Shown here: piece by piece, positions 34,215 through 46,029 of the stretch
How the letters are laid out: the number at the start of each line of letters is the position of its first letter
Numbering within the stretch: position 1 is the first letter of the stretch
Assembly: GCA_039707465.1 (NCBI GenBank)
Contig: CM077647.1
Span: 45,197,110-45,261,109 of the forward strand
Length of the DNA: 64,000 nt
Source: Rhabdophis nuchalis
Lineage: Eukaryota > Chordata > Lepidosauria > Squamata > Natricidae
Direction: 5' to 3'
Notes under the pieces: model-generated
What the model was told of the DNA's origin: nothing
Seen by the model: only the letters and a program-made list of their open reading frames with translations
Databases searched by the model: none
Program-made: the position numbers and the translations under genes

Positions 34215-34435
34215 TTAGGAAAGCCAATTTGGTGTAGAGGTTAAAAACATCAGCCTAGAAACTGGGAGACTAGTTTCACTTTAAGCACAAAGCCAACTGA
34301 ATAATCTTGAGCCAGTCACTTTCTTTCATCCTAGGAAGGAGACAATGGCAAACCATTTCTAAAAAAAACCTGCCAAGAAGGTTACGGGAACTTTTTCACG
34401 CAATCTTTGAGAATTGGACTGCCGAGTCATCGACG
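34215..34435 (+). mobile_element. tRNA-derived SINE, BovB-like 3' part
   Basis: AATTTGGTGTAGAGGTTAAA (box A-like), CTAGTTTCACTTTAAGC, then CCAGTCACTTTCTTTC and GGCAAACCATTTCT, GCCAAGAAGGTTACGGG, with GAATTGGACTGCCGAG near the end. The family's 3' part resembles BovB, as known for squamate SINEs mobilised by BovB. Confidence 0.7.
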
Positions 34436-34439
34436 CTAG

Positions 34440-36850
34440 GCCCGCTTGCCCGACCTTAGATCAGTACACTCGCCTTTATAACTACCAATTGGACTGCCAG
34501 AATAATTTCCACTCCAGTTCTGATCCCCCATTCCATCCCCCTATTCCATCCCCCCTACGGGATAGATCCTAATAAGACCTCTCCTACCTTACTTATTTAT
34601 ACCATCAGTGTATTTACATCATTACCCCTCCGAACCTTTCTGAGTTTTAATCTAAGTCTTGCTGTGATGAATTGCTGTGATGAATTGCGATGAATTGTGA
34701 TTATTCTCCCCCTATAGCCAGTACGGCCTTCTTTAACCACCATTTTACCCGGTATGTACTCAAGGGCAGACCTCCTCTCCTTGCGGGAGTCCCCCCTCTC
34801 GCAGGTTTGGCCCTCTATTCTAACTAGGACCCACCTCAATGAAGGATTGATTAATCAAGAGAGGTGGGCGAAGCACAAACTAAGGGGGGTTTTAAACAAA
34901 TTTTTAATTCAGGTTTTAGGGGGCTCCAGGGAGGGTGTACTCAGTTTGGTTCATTTGGAAATTTTGCTAGGCCGGCCGGCGGAGCTAACAGGGAAGCGAG
35001 TAGGTCCGATAAATGGGGGGGGGGGGAACAGGGATCGATCCTACAGAGGGCTTTTCTATCAGAACGTTCCTGGGGAGGGGTAGGTATGGCGGGAGCCAAG
35101 GATCACACTATCCATTGGGGGAACGTGGCCGCTGGACACAAGCAATCATGTGCCCCAGCGCCCTGAGCTCCTCCCACAATCTAGGAGGTCAAGGATCACA
35201 GAGCCGGGGCCCCAAGCTGATGTTATGCAACGCCAGGTCCGTGGTCAACAAAGCCCACCTCATTAACAACCTTGTGTCTGAGGGGGAGCCGGACCTGGTG
35301 GGTATCACGGAGACCTGGTTGGGCCACGAGGGAGGACTACCCCTCGTAGAAATGTGCCCACGAGGTTACTGGGCATTTCATCAGCCATGGGCCGAGGGTA
35401 GGGGTGGGGGGTGGCGGGTATTATTAGGGAAGGCCTTGAGCCAAGGGAGACCACTGTGCCACCGGTTGTGAGTCCCTCTGCGTCAAGTGGGGACTAGGGA
35501 GGCAGTTGGGCTTGCTGATTGTGTACCTGGCTCCACGCTATGTATCAGCAGCCCTTCCCGATCTCCTTGAGGTGGTCGCCGAGGTGGCGGTTGATACCCC
35601 CATACTGTTAGTCATGGGGGATTTCAACCTGCCATCGGTACGCGAGGCATCCGAGGTAGCCCGGGATTTCATGGCCTCCATGACGGCCATGGACCTGACC
35701 CAAGTAATTCAGGGCCCCACTCACGCCGGGGGACACACACTGGACTTAATTTTTGTCTCTGGCCAGTGGCGGAGTGATCTAGGTGTAGGGGATTTAGCCA
35801 TCGTACCCCTGTCATTGTCTGATCACTCTCTCCTCCGGCTTGACTTCCCAACCCTTACACCCCACTGCGGGGAGGCAGAGCCAGAGATACTAAGATGGTT
35901 CCGCCCCAGGCATCTGATGGACCCAGAGAGGTTCCAGACAGAGCTTGGGTCACTACCTGTGACCTTGGCCCGTGACTCAACTGAGGACCTAGTGGCCGCG
36001 TGGAATAATGCGGCCATGGGGACCTTGGACCGGGTTGCGCCCTTGCGGCCTCTCACACAGTGCCGATCCACCCTGGCCCCTTGGTTCTCCAAGGAGTTGA
36101 GGGTGATGAAGCACCGCAAGAGACGCCTAGAGAACATTTGGAGATCCACACGGTCCGAATCTGACCGAACACAGGTAAGATCCCATTTGAGGACTTAACT
36201 GGTGGTGATAAGAGTGGCGAAACGTAATCACTGCGCCGCTCTTATCGCATCTGCAGATAACTGCCCTGCCGCCCTGTTCAGGGTGACCCGCTCCCTCCTT
36301 CAACAGAGGCTGCGGGAAGCTCCTCTGCAGGGCAGAGCAGAGGAATTTGGAGAGTATCTGCAGGATAAAATCGTTCAGATTCGGGACGAGTTGACCTCCA
36401 ACGAAATTAGTCTGGGCGGACCGTCCGAGGCAGGTCTTGAGACCGTATAATGGGAAGAGTTCGACCTTGTTACTTCTGATGATATGGACAGGTTGCCGAG
36501 GCGACTGAATGTGGCGGGCCCTGCCCTCTGGAACGACCTACCTCCCAACTTTGGATTACCACGAACCTCCGCCTCTTCCGCCAACGTCTTAAGACTCATT
36601 TCTTTCACCTAGCCGGCCTAGCCTAGACCTTGAGATCATTTTTACAGACTGAGTTTTAAATGATTTTTAATCTTTGGGAATTTTTATTATTTTAGCTGTA
36701 TTTTTAGCACAGGCTTTCAATTTAATTATATTTTAATATTTGTAGCTGTATTTATTCATATGTATGTATGTCCGTATTTTAACATTCCTGTGCACCGCCC
36801 TTGTGAGTCCCTTGTGGGAGATAGGTGCGGTATAAAAATCAAAATCAAAT
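34440..36850 (+). mobile_element. L2-type LINE copy E, 5' region present, reverse transcriptase deleted
   Basis: It carries a leader and early coding part (34754-35083), then the endonuclease in two frames: LMLCNARSVVNKA and GITETWLGH (35215-35330), then LVYLAP-type text, MGDFN (about 35620) and LSDHSLLRLDF (about 35815). The frame breaks near 35410 and 36198. At 36508-36510 the sequence jumps from the MDRL..RL region straight to VAGPALWNDLPP, losing about 1.4 kb that includes every reverse-transcriptase motif. The 3' UTR and tail (to about 36850) are intact. Confidence 0.85.
35215..36198 (+). pseudogene. AP-type endonuclease domain of L2 copy E
   Basis: Shows the conserved asparagine (CNARS), glutamate (GITETW), GDFN and SDH blocks of the AP-endonuclease-like domain that nicks target DNA. 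One frameshift divides it around 35410-35500. The Gly-Asp-Phe-Asn block is intact. Not translatable as a whole. Confidence 0.8.
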
Positions 36851-36963
36851 CAAATTGAACAGAAATAATAATTAAAAAGAACATATTAAAATAATGGCTG
36901 TGTCTAGTTCTATTTGAACAACTGATATCAGTAAGTCTGTTTTAAAACTATTATAGTCTAGAT

Positions 36964-37507
36964 CAGTGGTTCTTAACCTTTTTGAAAGAATCACCCCCTT
37001 GAGCCATTGAGGAAGTTATCATCGCCCCCTCCCCCAACATAACCTCTCAATCACAACACAAAGAAATAATTCTTCAATTTATGCAAACACATTTTTTGTT
37101 TTCTTTAAAATTGTCATCAGGACATATCGATACAAATAATTTATTTCAAGTCTTTCTCCCATGTCTCAACTGTGTGAAAAATTCTAATACCACCGATCAC
37201 AGTATTCCCGAACTTCGTGATACATGTATTACAGCTAATGCAATGACACTTAAATGCAGTGATCACTGAAAACAAAATTCAATTGCAAGAAAATGAAATG
37301 CCTGAAAAAAACAGTAGCATTTAATGATTTAATTACAAGTGAATTTTAAGAAAAAAAGTCTCAAAAGTGTCCCCAAAACTTCTCGCTCTATCGCCCCCCC
37401 ATACCGCCCCCTTTCCATTCCCTTGCCTCCGCGTTGCCCCTTTTCGTTCCATCGCCCCGCTGAAAAACGAAATTGGGGGGCAATATCACACAGGTTAAGA
37501 ACCACTG
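36964..37507. mobile_element. 544-bp hAT MITE, perfect 8-bp duplication
   Basis: CAGTGGTTCTTAACCTTTTT and GGTTAAGAACCACTG are inverted ends. GTCTAGAT is repeated exactly at 36956-36963 and 37508-37515. GATTGCCC-like CCCC-rich text near the right end; no transposase. The end sequence resembles hAT families (SPIN/OposCharlie type) known for spread between species; that comparison is from memory. Confidence 0.9.
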
Positions 37508-37515
37508 GTCTAGAT

Positions 37516-38403
37516 CAAAGCTTAGCCTTATTTTAAATACTTAAGCAACATACACTTTGCATTCCTGCTATATAAAGTCTTCAGCGTTGACAGAGTTTAG
37601 ATTTAGAAATACCTGTAAGGTGATTTCAGAAAAAAGCCACGAGTATATGATGTATTGTTGCCTGTTCAACTTCTTCTGAATATATCCCCACCCCATGCAG
37701 ATATGACTTCATCTGTTTGTAGCATGCCAGGCTTATGTAGCCTGCAGTATAGTAATAGTGTTTTATGGGAGCAATAACCAGTAAAGTTAGGAAGCTCTGC
37801 TCGGCTGGCAACCATATACATGCCTCTCTTCCTTGTTGGCCTCCTTTGCTATAGTTAATCATGGAGTTACATGAAAGAGAGTATAATTAGGGAAAAAATG
37901 TACAGATTTACACATGAAGCAGGTTCTAACACATAAGTATTAGTTAGTATTGTTAATTAGTAATAAAATATTGAATTATAAAATGACTTGTAAATGTAAA
38001 AATGTTCTATTTTGTTTGTGGATTTTAGTTGATAGGTTTTTGTTAAAAGTTTGTTGAAGTAAAAGGGAAATGCTAAATGAATAACAGGATACAAATGAGG
38101 GGTGTGTGAATTCCTGAGGAAAGTTAAAATATAAACCTGCAATCATATGATCACATTTAAAAGGAAACTCAAGCTTTATCTGAAACAATAGATTTTTCTT
38201 CCCCAAAGAAAACACTTGCCTTTTTCTAGATTTAAACAATCCAGTTAGGAAGTTGGTTAATCCAAGACCAGAACAGGCTTACTTGTGAGAATGTTTTATG
38301 AAACAGTACATCTTAAGCAATATGTTATTTTTTAAAGTAATCAAATAGCAATGTTAAAATATTTGCTATTCTTGGCATTCAAGTATTATTTCACTCCTTA
38401 TTC
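37516..38403. other. Intron 2 unique DNA, no gene seen
   Basis: AT-rich sequence with no repeat ends or exons recognised. Confidence 0.4.
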
Positions 38404-38665
38404 CAGGGGTGAGCAATTAATTTTCCCAAAGGGTGACACGAGAAACTGGGACTATTGTGGAGGGCTGCCACTATCCATGCCGCTACCCATACCTCACCCT
38501 ACCAATGCACCCTCCCAACATTCTATTCTCCCCTGATACTGCACCCCTGACAACATTGTCCTCCCCATCCCCCATGCTGCTGAGATTAGTACTGCTGATT
38601 TTGTGGGTCAGACAAGGAGAATCAAAGGGCCGCATGAGGCCCATGGATGATAAAATGCAATGTCC
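38404..38665 (+). mobile_element. Probable hAT MITE, left end only
   Basis: Starts CAGGGGTGAGCAATTAATTT and contains GAATCAAAGGGCCGCATGAGG. A matching right end was not seen. Confidence 0.45.
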
Positions 38666-39029
38666 GCTTTATTACAATTGAAAGAAGCAAGTTTGCACAC
38701 ACTACTCTGATATTCTGTAATGTTAAATTTTCTATCAAGCATAAGGAATTGGGAGCCAGAGGGGTAAAAATGAATATGGGCTTATTGCATGCTAATAGTT
38801 TCTACAGAAATCTGAACTATTAACAGACAAAGCAAATTGGTGGCAGATAAGAGTCAATGGAATTCAAGGTGGCTGGTAGCCTACTCTTGTGGGCATGAAA
38901 AGATGGAGACTAATGATGCTCTTGACTCTTCCCTTGGGCTCATCCTGGTCATCTCCTACATTTTCACTTTTTATATCTCTTTTTTCTTTTGTATAAACAA
39001 TGTTTAAACTAAGCCAGGCAGGCGATATT

Positions 39030-39222
39030 GAGCATGGTTTTTAGAATTCTTTTCAGGAAAGCCTCCAGAGCCTAGGGAGGGTGAAAGCTCATACACACAC
39101 ACACACACAGAGAGAGAGAGGGGAGCGCACATGCATTTGTGGAGGGTTGTGCACGCTGTGGGTTTGTGCACGCATGCACAGGTGGGACGGCACACATACA
39201 CATAGAAAAAGGTTGCCCATCA
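39030..39222 (-). mobile_element. hAT-like MITE end fused to CR1
   Basis: CAGGAAAGCCTCCAGAGCC ... GGTTGCCCATCACTG, including a (CA)n/(GA)n tract at 39093-39120. The right end is the reversed start of the 39820 hAT family. Joined to the CR1 copy at the same CR1 position as the block ending at 2856. Confidence 0.5.
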
Positions 39223-39819
39223 CTGCCATATAACATTTCAGGCAAAAGGTTGTCCAATATCTTTTTTAAAACTTCTAGTTTTGGAGCATCCACAACTTTT
39301 GGAGACAAGTTGTTCCACTGATTAATTGTTCTAATTGCCAGGAAATTTCTCCTTAGTTCTTGTTTGCTTTTCTCCTTGATTAGTTTCCATCCATTACTTC
39401 TTGTCCTGCCTTCAATTACTTTGAAGAATAAATAGTACCCCTCTTCCTTGTGGCAGACCTTCAAATATTGGAACACTGTTATGGTGTCACTTCTAGTCCT
39501 TTTTATTAAAGTAGATATATCCAATTTCTTCAACTATCCTAATCCAGTCCCCTAATCATCTTTGTTGCTCTTCTCTTCTCTCAGTCTCAACATTTTTTTT
39601 ATATTGTGATGTTCAAAACTGGATGCAATATTCCAAGAGTGGTCTTACCAAGGTATTATAAATTGGTATAGCACTTCACATGATTTTGATTCTGTCCTCT
39701 GTGAATGCATCATAGGACTACATTGGCTTTTTCTGGCAGCTGAAGTACACAGCTGGCTCATATTAAGACTCCATTATCCCTGTCACAGTAATTACTATTG
39801 AGCCAGGTATCATCTATAC

Positions 39820-40903
39820 CAGTGATGGCTAACCTTTTTTTCCTTGGGTGCCGAAAACATGCACGCGCATGTTGTGCGTGCTTGCGTACCCATACCCATA
39901 ATGCAATGCTTCTCCCACACGCCCCTTCCCTTGCACATCTGTGAGACACCCCCTCCACGCTCTAAACCCTCTCTTCACATACGCATGTGACCCCCACCCC
40001 TGTGCTCGCCTTGCGGATGTGTGTGCAACATCTCCCACTTTTGGCCTCAGATCCCAATCAGCGCTGGGGGAGGGAAAGCCTTGCATCTCAAAACAGCGTT
40101 GAGAGGGAGGGAAACCACCTTTTCTCAGCGCTGCCTTGCAATCAGGCTTCTCAAAACAGCGCTGTTTTGCGGAGGGAAGACTTTCCCCTTCTCAGGGCTG
40201 CCTTGTGATTGGAGGTTTCTCAAAACAGCGCTGTTTTAACAGTGCTGTTTTGCGGAGGGAAGACTTTTCCCTTCTCAGGGCTGCCTTGCGATCGGAGGCT
40301 TCTCAAAACAGTGCTGTTTTAACAGCGCTGTTTTGCGGAGGGAAGACTTTCCCCTTCTCAGGGCTGCCTTGTGATTGGAGGTTTCTCAAAACAGCGCTGT
40401 TTTAACAGTGCTGTTTTGCGGAGGGAAGACTTTTCCCTTCTCAGGGCTGCCTTGCGATCGGAGGCTTCTCAAAACAGTGCTGTTTTAACAGCGCTGTTTT
40501 GCGGAGGGAAGACTTTCCCCTTCTCAGGGCGCCTTGCGATCGGAGGCTTCTCAAAACAGCGCTGTTTTGTGGTGGGAAGACTTCCCTTTCTCAGGGTGCC
40601 TTGTGATCAGAGGCTTCTCAAAACAGCGCTGTTTTGCAGAGGGAAAACTTTCCCCTTCTCAGGGACGCCTTGCGATGCCATCCTGAAGTCTCCGGAGGGA
40701 GAAAAACAGTGAAATGCAAACCGGACGTTTATTCCCGAACTTCAGGAAAGCCTCCAGAGGCGAAAACAGTGAAAAATGAAAGCCAAAATCAGCTGGCCAG
40801 CGTGCACATGCACGCTGGAGCTATCAGGGCAACATCTCGCGTGCCCTACAAAATGGCTCCGTGTGCCACCTGTGGCACGTGTGCCATAGGTTTGCCATCA
40901 TGG
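39820..40903. mobile_element. 1.08-kb hAT MITE carrying an 83-bp tandem array
   Basis: CAGTGATGGCTAACCTTT at the left and GGTTTGCCATCATGG at the right are imperfect inverted ends. ATCTATAC is repeated exactly at 39812-39819 and 40904-40911. It interrupts the CR1 copy, whose sequence continues on both sides. About half of the element is the minisatellite array described separately. Confidence 0.92.
40122..40670 (+). repeat. Minisatellite array inside the hAT MITE
   Basis: Seven units starting TTCTCAG at 40122, 40189, 40272, 40355, 40438, 40521 and 40588, with a partial from 40656. Units are 67 or 83 bp; the longer ones duplicate the palindrome AACAGCGCTGTTTT. Units two and three together (166 bp) reappear apparently unchanged as units four and five. 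The array has no stop codons in one plus-strand frame, giving a long repetitive open frame that is not a gene. Confidence 0.93.
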
Positions 40904-43176
40904 ATCTATACTATTCCTGTGCCTTGTGTTTTTTTTTACATAAATGTAGAACTTTCTTTTGTCACCATTGAATTTCATTTTGTTACATAGAGCCCAATGT
41001 TCAAATCTGCCAAAATCTTTCTGCATCTTAAGTCTTATCTCCTAGGGTGTTGGCTATTCTTGCCAACTTGGTTTTATCTGTGAATTTGATGAGTTCCCCA
41101 TCTACTCTCTTCTCTAAATCACTGATGAAGATATTGAAGAGTACTGGGCTGAAGACAGAGCCTTGGGGTACACCACTGCATACTTCCTCCCATGTAGATG
41201 CAGTTCCATTGAGGACTACACGTTGAGTGCGGTTGGTCAGCCAGTTACGAATCCATCTTGTGGTGATGCTGTCTAACCCACATTCTTCTACTTTATCTAG
41301 TAGTAGGTTATGGTCTACCTTGTCAAATGTCTTACTGAAGTCCAAGTAAACTATATCAACGGCATTCCTCTGGTCCACTAATTTCGTCACATTATCAAAG
41401 AATGCAATAAGATTATTCTGTCATGATCTGTTTTTGACAAACCCATGTTGGCTTTTGGCAATTATTTTGTATGGTTCTAGGTGTTCGCTAATTAGTTGCT
41501 TGATTATTTTTTCCAGAATTTTTCCTGGTATTGAGTTCAGGCTGATGGGTCTGTAGTTTCCTGGATCTATCTTTTTTCCTTTTTTGAAGATGGGAACCAC
41601 ATCAGCTCTTTTCCAGTCCTCTGGTAGTTCCCCGGTGTTTCAGGATCTCTGAAAGATATAGTTCAGTGGTTCTGAGATCTCGTCTGCCAGTTCCTTCAGA
41701 ACCCTGGTGTGTAATCCATCCGGTCCTGATGTTTTGAACTCGTCTAGGGTAGACAGGTGCTCACTTACTATTTTCTTCCCTATTTCAACTTGTGTTCCTA
41801 ATCTGATTTTTGTGGTGCTCTTTTTGATAGATTGGACTGTTTTATCCCTTTGTGTAAACACAGATGCAAAAAAATGAGTTAAATAGTTCTGCTTTCTCCC
41901 TGTTGCTTGTCACCTTCTTGCCACTTTCTCCAAGCAATGGACCAATTGTTTCTTTAACTTTTTTCTTGTTTTTAACATGTTGGAAGAAGCTTTTTTTGTT
42001 ATTTTTTACTTTTGTGGCAAGCCTTTCTTCATTGTGAGCCTTGGCTTTCCTCACTTTACCTTTACAGGCTCAGGTTATTTGCTGATATTCTGCCTTAGTT
42101 ATTCCACCTCTTTCCACTGTTTATACTTACCTTTTTTGTCTTTCAATTTGTCAGAGAGTTCTTTATGCAGCCATGCTGGTTTCTTTTGGGAGCTGTTATT
42201 TTTCTTCTTCATTGGTATTGTGCTAGACTGGGCTTTTGTAATCTCATTTTTCAAAATTTCCCAAGCTTCTTGAGTTGTTTTCCCCTTGAGGATTCTCTTC
42301 CTTTGAATTTTTCCCAAGCTCTCTCTAAGTTTATTGAAATTAGCTCTCTTAAAGTCCAAGACTCCAGTTTGACTTTGTTCTACTACTTGCATTTGCATAA
42401 TGTTGAATTCCAATATTGCATGGTCACTTGCCCCCAGGGTTCCTGTGGCTTCAACACCTTCTATCATTTCCTCTCTGTTAGTGAGAATTAAGTCCAATAT
42501 GGCCGATCCCCTTGTTCCCTTCTCTACTTTTTGGGAAACAAAGTTGTCTGCTAGATATGTTAGGAACCTGTTGGATCTTCCACTTGGTGCAAAGTCTGTT
42601 TCCCAGTTGATGTCAGGGTAGTTAAAATCCCCCACTACTATTGTGGTGTGCTCCCTACATACCTTGGTTAGCTGACTAGCAAAAAGTTCATCTACTTCTT
42701 CTGCTTGGTTGGGTCGCCTGTAGTACAGACCTATGGCAATGTCATTTCCATACGTCTGTACCTACGTCTGTCATTTCCCCCTAAACCTTTAATATTGACC
42801 CAAATGCATTCAAGATAGTTCTCATCATTGTTGTGCTCTATTTCTGTAGAGATGTAGTTATTTCATATATATAATGCAACTCCACCTCCTCTTTTATTTA
42901 GTCTATTTCTTTTAAATAATTTAAATCCTTTTAGGTGTATGTTCTATTTGTCGGGTTTCATCCCACCAAGTTTCTGTAATGGCAACAATATCGTATTTGC
43001 CCTCTTTTACTTGAATTTCTAATTTACCCTGTTCATTCCTCATACTCTGTGCATTGGTGTATAGACATTTGTGTCCATTTTGATTTACCCTGTCTACATA
43101 ACCTGTGTTATGCCTGACTGCCCCTATTTTCTTGCCACTTGCATGATTCATACACATGGTATGGCATTCACTATTA

Positions 43177-43525
43177 CTGTATTTTTCAGAGTATAAGACG
43201 CACTGGAGTATAAAACGCACCCAGGTTTTGAAGGGGCAATTTTTTTTAAAAAAAGTAGGTAGGTATATAGAGGGAGAGAAAGAGAGAGAAATACAGTAGG
43301 TAGGGAGAGAGAGAGAGTAGTTAAGTAGGTAGGTAGTTAAAGGGGTGGGGTGGAGAGAGAGAGAGAAATACAATAGGTAGGTGGGGGGGAGAAAGAGAAA
43401 TACAGTAGGTAGGTAGAGGGATAGAGAGAGAAAAATAGAAATACAGTAGATAGGTGGGAGGGAGAGAAGGTAGGTAGGTATATAGGTAGATAGAGGGGGA
43501 GAGAGAGAAATAGAGTAGGTATGGT
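43177..43525. mobile_element. TA-type MITE with GTAG minisatellite, right half lost
   Basis: Left end CTGTATTTTTCAGAGTATAAG after TA (43175-43176), then ACGCACCCAGGTTTTGAAG and the AATACAGTAGGTAGG minisatellite. No right inverted end; CR1 text resumes at about 43526. Same family as 51119, 55086 and 57216. Confidence 0.7.
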
Positions 43526-43786
43526 AAATGCTTGGTGTTGCTTGATAGCAGGAGTGATAATCTTACCCGCACAAACATTTGTGTTACATGCACTGATAAC
43601 CCTATGAATTTTATATTGTTGGGGACAGAAATGTTCTGTATCAATTAATTCTCTGTCCCCGCTGTTCAATTTAAATGTTTATCCAGAAAATCTGTGAATT
43701 TAATGCCAAGTAACTCAGCCCCTTTCTTGGATGGGTGCAAACCATCTCTTTTGTACAGCTTTTCATTGGACCAGGTGCAGACATCA

Positions 43787-44806
43787 TCTATATAAATAAA
43801 AATGTAAAATAGTTTGTGCAAAGCCACTAATCTCAGAAAGTACTGAACCGATCGGCTCCAAACCTTCACACAATGTTCCCAAGGACTTCCGATAATATCA
43901 TACGTACTTATTTTGTGGCTAGCACACGTGTGTCATGTGCACAGTACACAAATGTAAAATGCACCCACTTCTCAGATTTTCACCTCCCTGTAGCTCCTCC
44001 CACCTGGCATTTCCAACAGTCGTTTCCTCAGCAACGCTGTATGGAGGCCTAAAAGGGCCAAAAAAAAAGGCACAGAGGATAGCAAACTCCCAGGTGGCCC
44101 ATAGATAGAGAGAGGGAGAAATACAGTAGGTAGGTAGATAGGGGGATAGATAGGGAGAAATACAGTAGGTAGGTAGGTAGGTAAGTAGGGGGAGAAAGGA
44201 AAAAATACAGTAGGCAAGTAGGTAGATATGATAGGGAGAGGGAGAAATACAGTAGGTAGGTATAGGAATAGAGAGAGAAAGGAAGAAATACAGTAGGTAG
44301 GTAGCTAGATAGAGGGGTAGATAGAGAGAAATACAGTAGGTAGGTAGGTAGATAGAGGGAGAAAGGAAGAAATACGGTAGGTAGGTAGGTGGGTGGATAG
44401 ATAGAGAGGGAGAAATACAGTAGGTAGGTAGGTAGATGGATAGATATAGAGGGAGAAATATAGTAGGTAGGTAGAGAGAGAAAGGAAGAAATACAGTAGG
44501 TAGGTAGAGGGATAGATAGGGAGAAATACGGTAGGTAGGTAGGTAGGTAGGTAGGTAGGTAGGTGAATAAAGAGAGAGGGAGAAATACAATAGGTAGGTA
44601 GGGAGATGGATAGATAGGGAGAAATACGGTAGGTAGGTAGGTGGATAGATATAGGAGAAATACAGTAGGTAGGTAGGTAGAGGGATAGATAGAAATACAG
44701 TAGGTAGGTAGGTAGGTAGGTAAGTAGTTAGGTAGGTAGAGGAATAGAGAGAGGGGGAGAAATACAATAGGTAGGTAGGTAGATAGATAAAGGAAGAGGA
44801 GATCAT
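43787..44806 (+). mobile_element. Helitron-like 5' end with GTAG minisatellite
   Basis: Starts TCTATATAAATAAAAATG directly after an A, as expected for a Helitron 5' end, followed by CTGAACCGATCGGCTCCAAACC. From 44100 to 44780 the DNA is the AATACAGTAGGTAGG minisatellite. It interrupts CR1 ORF1. The 3' CTRR end was not found, so the right limit is open and could extend to about 45330. Confidence 0.6.
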
Positions 44807-45330
44807 TTCCGGCTTCGGACGCGGACGGACGCAGATCTTTGCGTCCGTCGCTGTGTTGCCTCAGTTGCGCCCTTGGGCGCGGGGGGGAGGTTTAAAATCC
44901 CCCCCTCTGCACGGGCGGCTTGCGGAGAGGGCCCCCATCCTGACGGTGGTTGGGGGGGGCTGCTCCTGCTTCGCCCTAGGGGCTGGGGAACTTTCGCGGG
45001 GGGAGCTTCCCCTTCGCTGAAGACGCTGGAACATGGAGGATGTAAGAAGGAGCTGAAATTCCGGGCTGTATGGCTGCGCCGAGGCTTCGGATTATAAAAT
45101 AATGGTATGTGCCTTATTTGGACTTTTTTTTTACATTCAAGTTGATGGAAAGAGAAGATAGGGGGGAGTTGGAAACAACCCCCCTGAAAATAAATGATTC
45201 CCGTGCTGCGGAGAGAGCGAAAGTGACTTCTGACGGATTTATTGAAAAAGGAAGTTTCTCCTTAACTAAGGGATTTGCTGTTAAACAATGTATCTGGAGC
45301 CTTGCTACATTTTAAATTGATTGTTTCTAC
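44800..45330. other. GC-rich block of unknown origin inside CR1
   Basis: Begins GAGATCATTTCCGGCTTCGG, very CpG-rich to about 45100, then AT-richer with a 68-codon plus frame (45109-45315) that has no domain I recognise. It could be cargo of the Helitron-like element or the 5' leader of another LINE. No ends could be placed. Confidence 0.4.
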
Positions 45331-45334
45331 TTTC

Positions 45335-46029
45335 TCATTCCCTACCCTGCCGGCTATCCTTTAGCCACTCATTAAACTCTTCTACATTCTGGCCCTTCCC
45401 TTTTTGTTCCTTATATACTGGTAAAACCTCTGAAAAGATAAGTCTACAACCTGTACTACTAAGTTCATACCCCAAACTCTGGAAATCATTCTGCACAGAA
45501 AGTACATCTTTTTGGGACACATCATTTGTGCCAAGATGTATAATAGCATCAGCATCACTATCATTACTAACATTCTTGACTATCTTAAAATACGCCTCTT
45601 GTCTCTGCTAGCAGTAGCACCTGGCAGACACCTGACTTCTTTTACAACCTCCATATCCTTTCCTAAACTTACATCCCTTATGATTGAATCACCAACCAGA
45701 AGGTGACTTCTCTTTTTACATACCCTGCTCTTCTTGTGTGACTGATGTGTGATACCCGGTTCCCCATTTTGCCTTTCCAAAGTAAGTTCTTCATTTTGGA
45801 CCATGATCCCCTGCTTATTTGAGTCATCATTATCACAACTACCGTGATCTGTCTCTTTAGTGTCCCCATTAGGATCAGCAAGGGCGCTATATCTGTTATG
45901 CTGAGTCACAGCAAAAGCTTTGTGTTTATGGTTTACAGCTCTCACCCCGCCAGATCCCACGGTTGTCCAGACTGCTCTTCTCCTGAAGGATTTTTGAGGG
46001 AGAGGGAGCTGATAGCATGGCATTTCCAT
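45335..46029 (-). pseudogene. CR1 ORF1 (esterase-like), N-terminal part
   Basis: Two overlapping minus-strand frames code a variable N-terminal part, then SHLLVGDSIIRDVSLGKD (the GDS block of an SGNH-type esterase), HLGTND and FNEWLKD. The C-terminal RDGLHPSKKGAELLG lies on the other side of the insertion, at 43680-43790. ORF1 esterases of this sort are known for CR1. Broken by a frameshift near 45580 and by the insertion. Confidence 0.7.

Noticed and set aside
40136..40712. Repetitive plus-strand frame (CFNSAVLRREDF repeats)
   Set aside because: Produced by the 83-bp tandem units of the hAT MITE; no promoter or homologue.
43919..44806. A 295-codon minus-strand frame rich in YLPTYLLYFS
   Set aside because: It is the GTAG minisatellite read without stops; similar frames occur in every array (51236, 55137).
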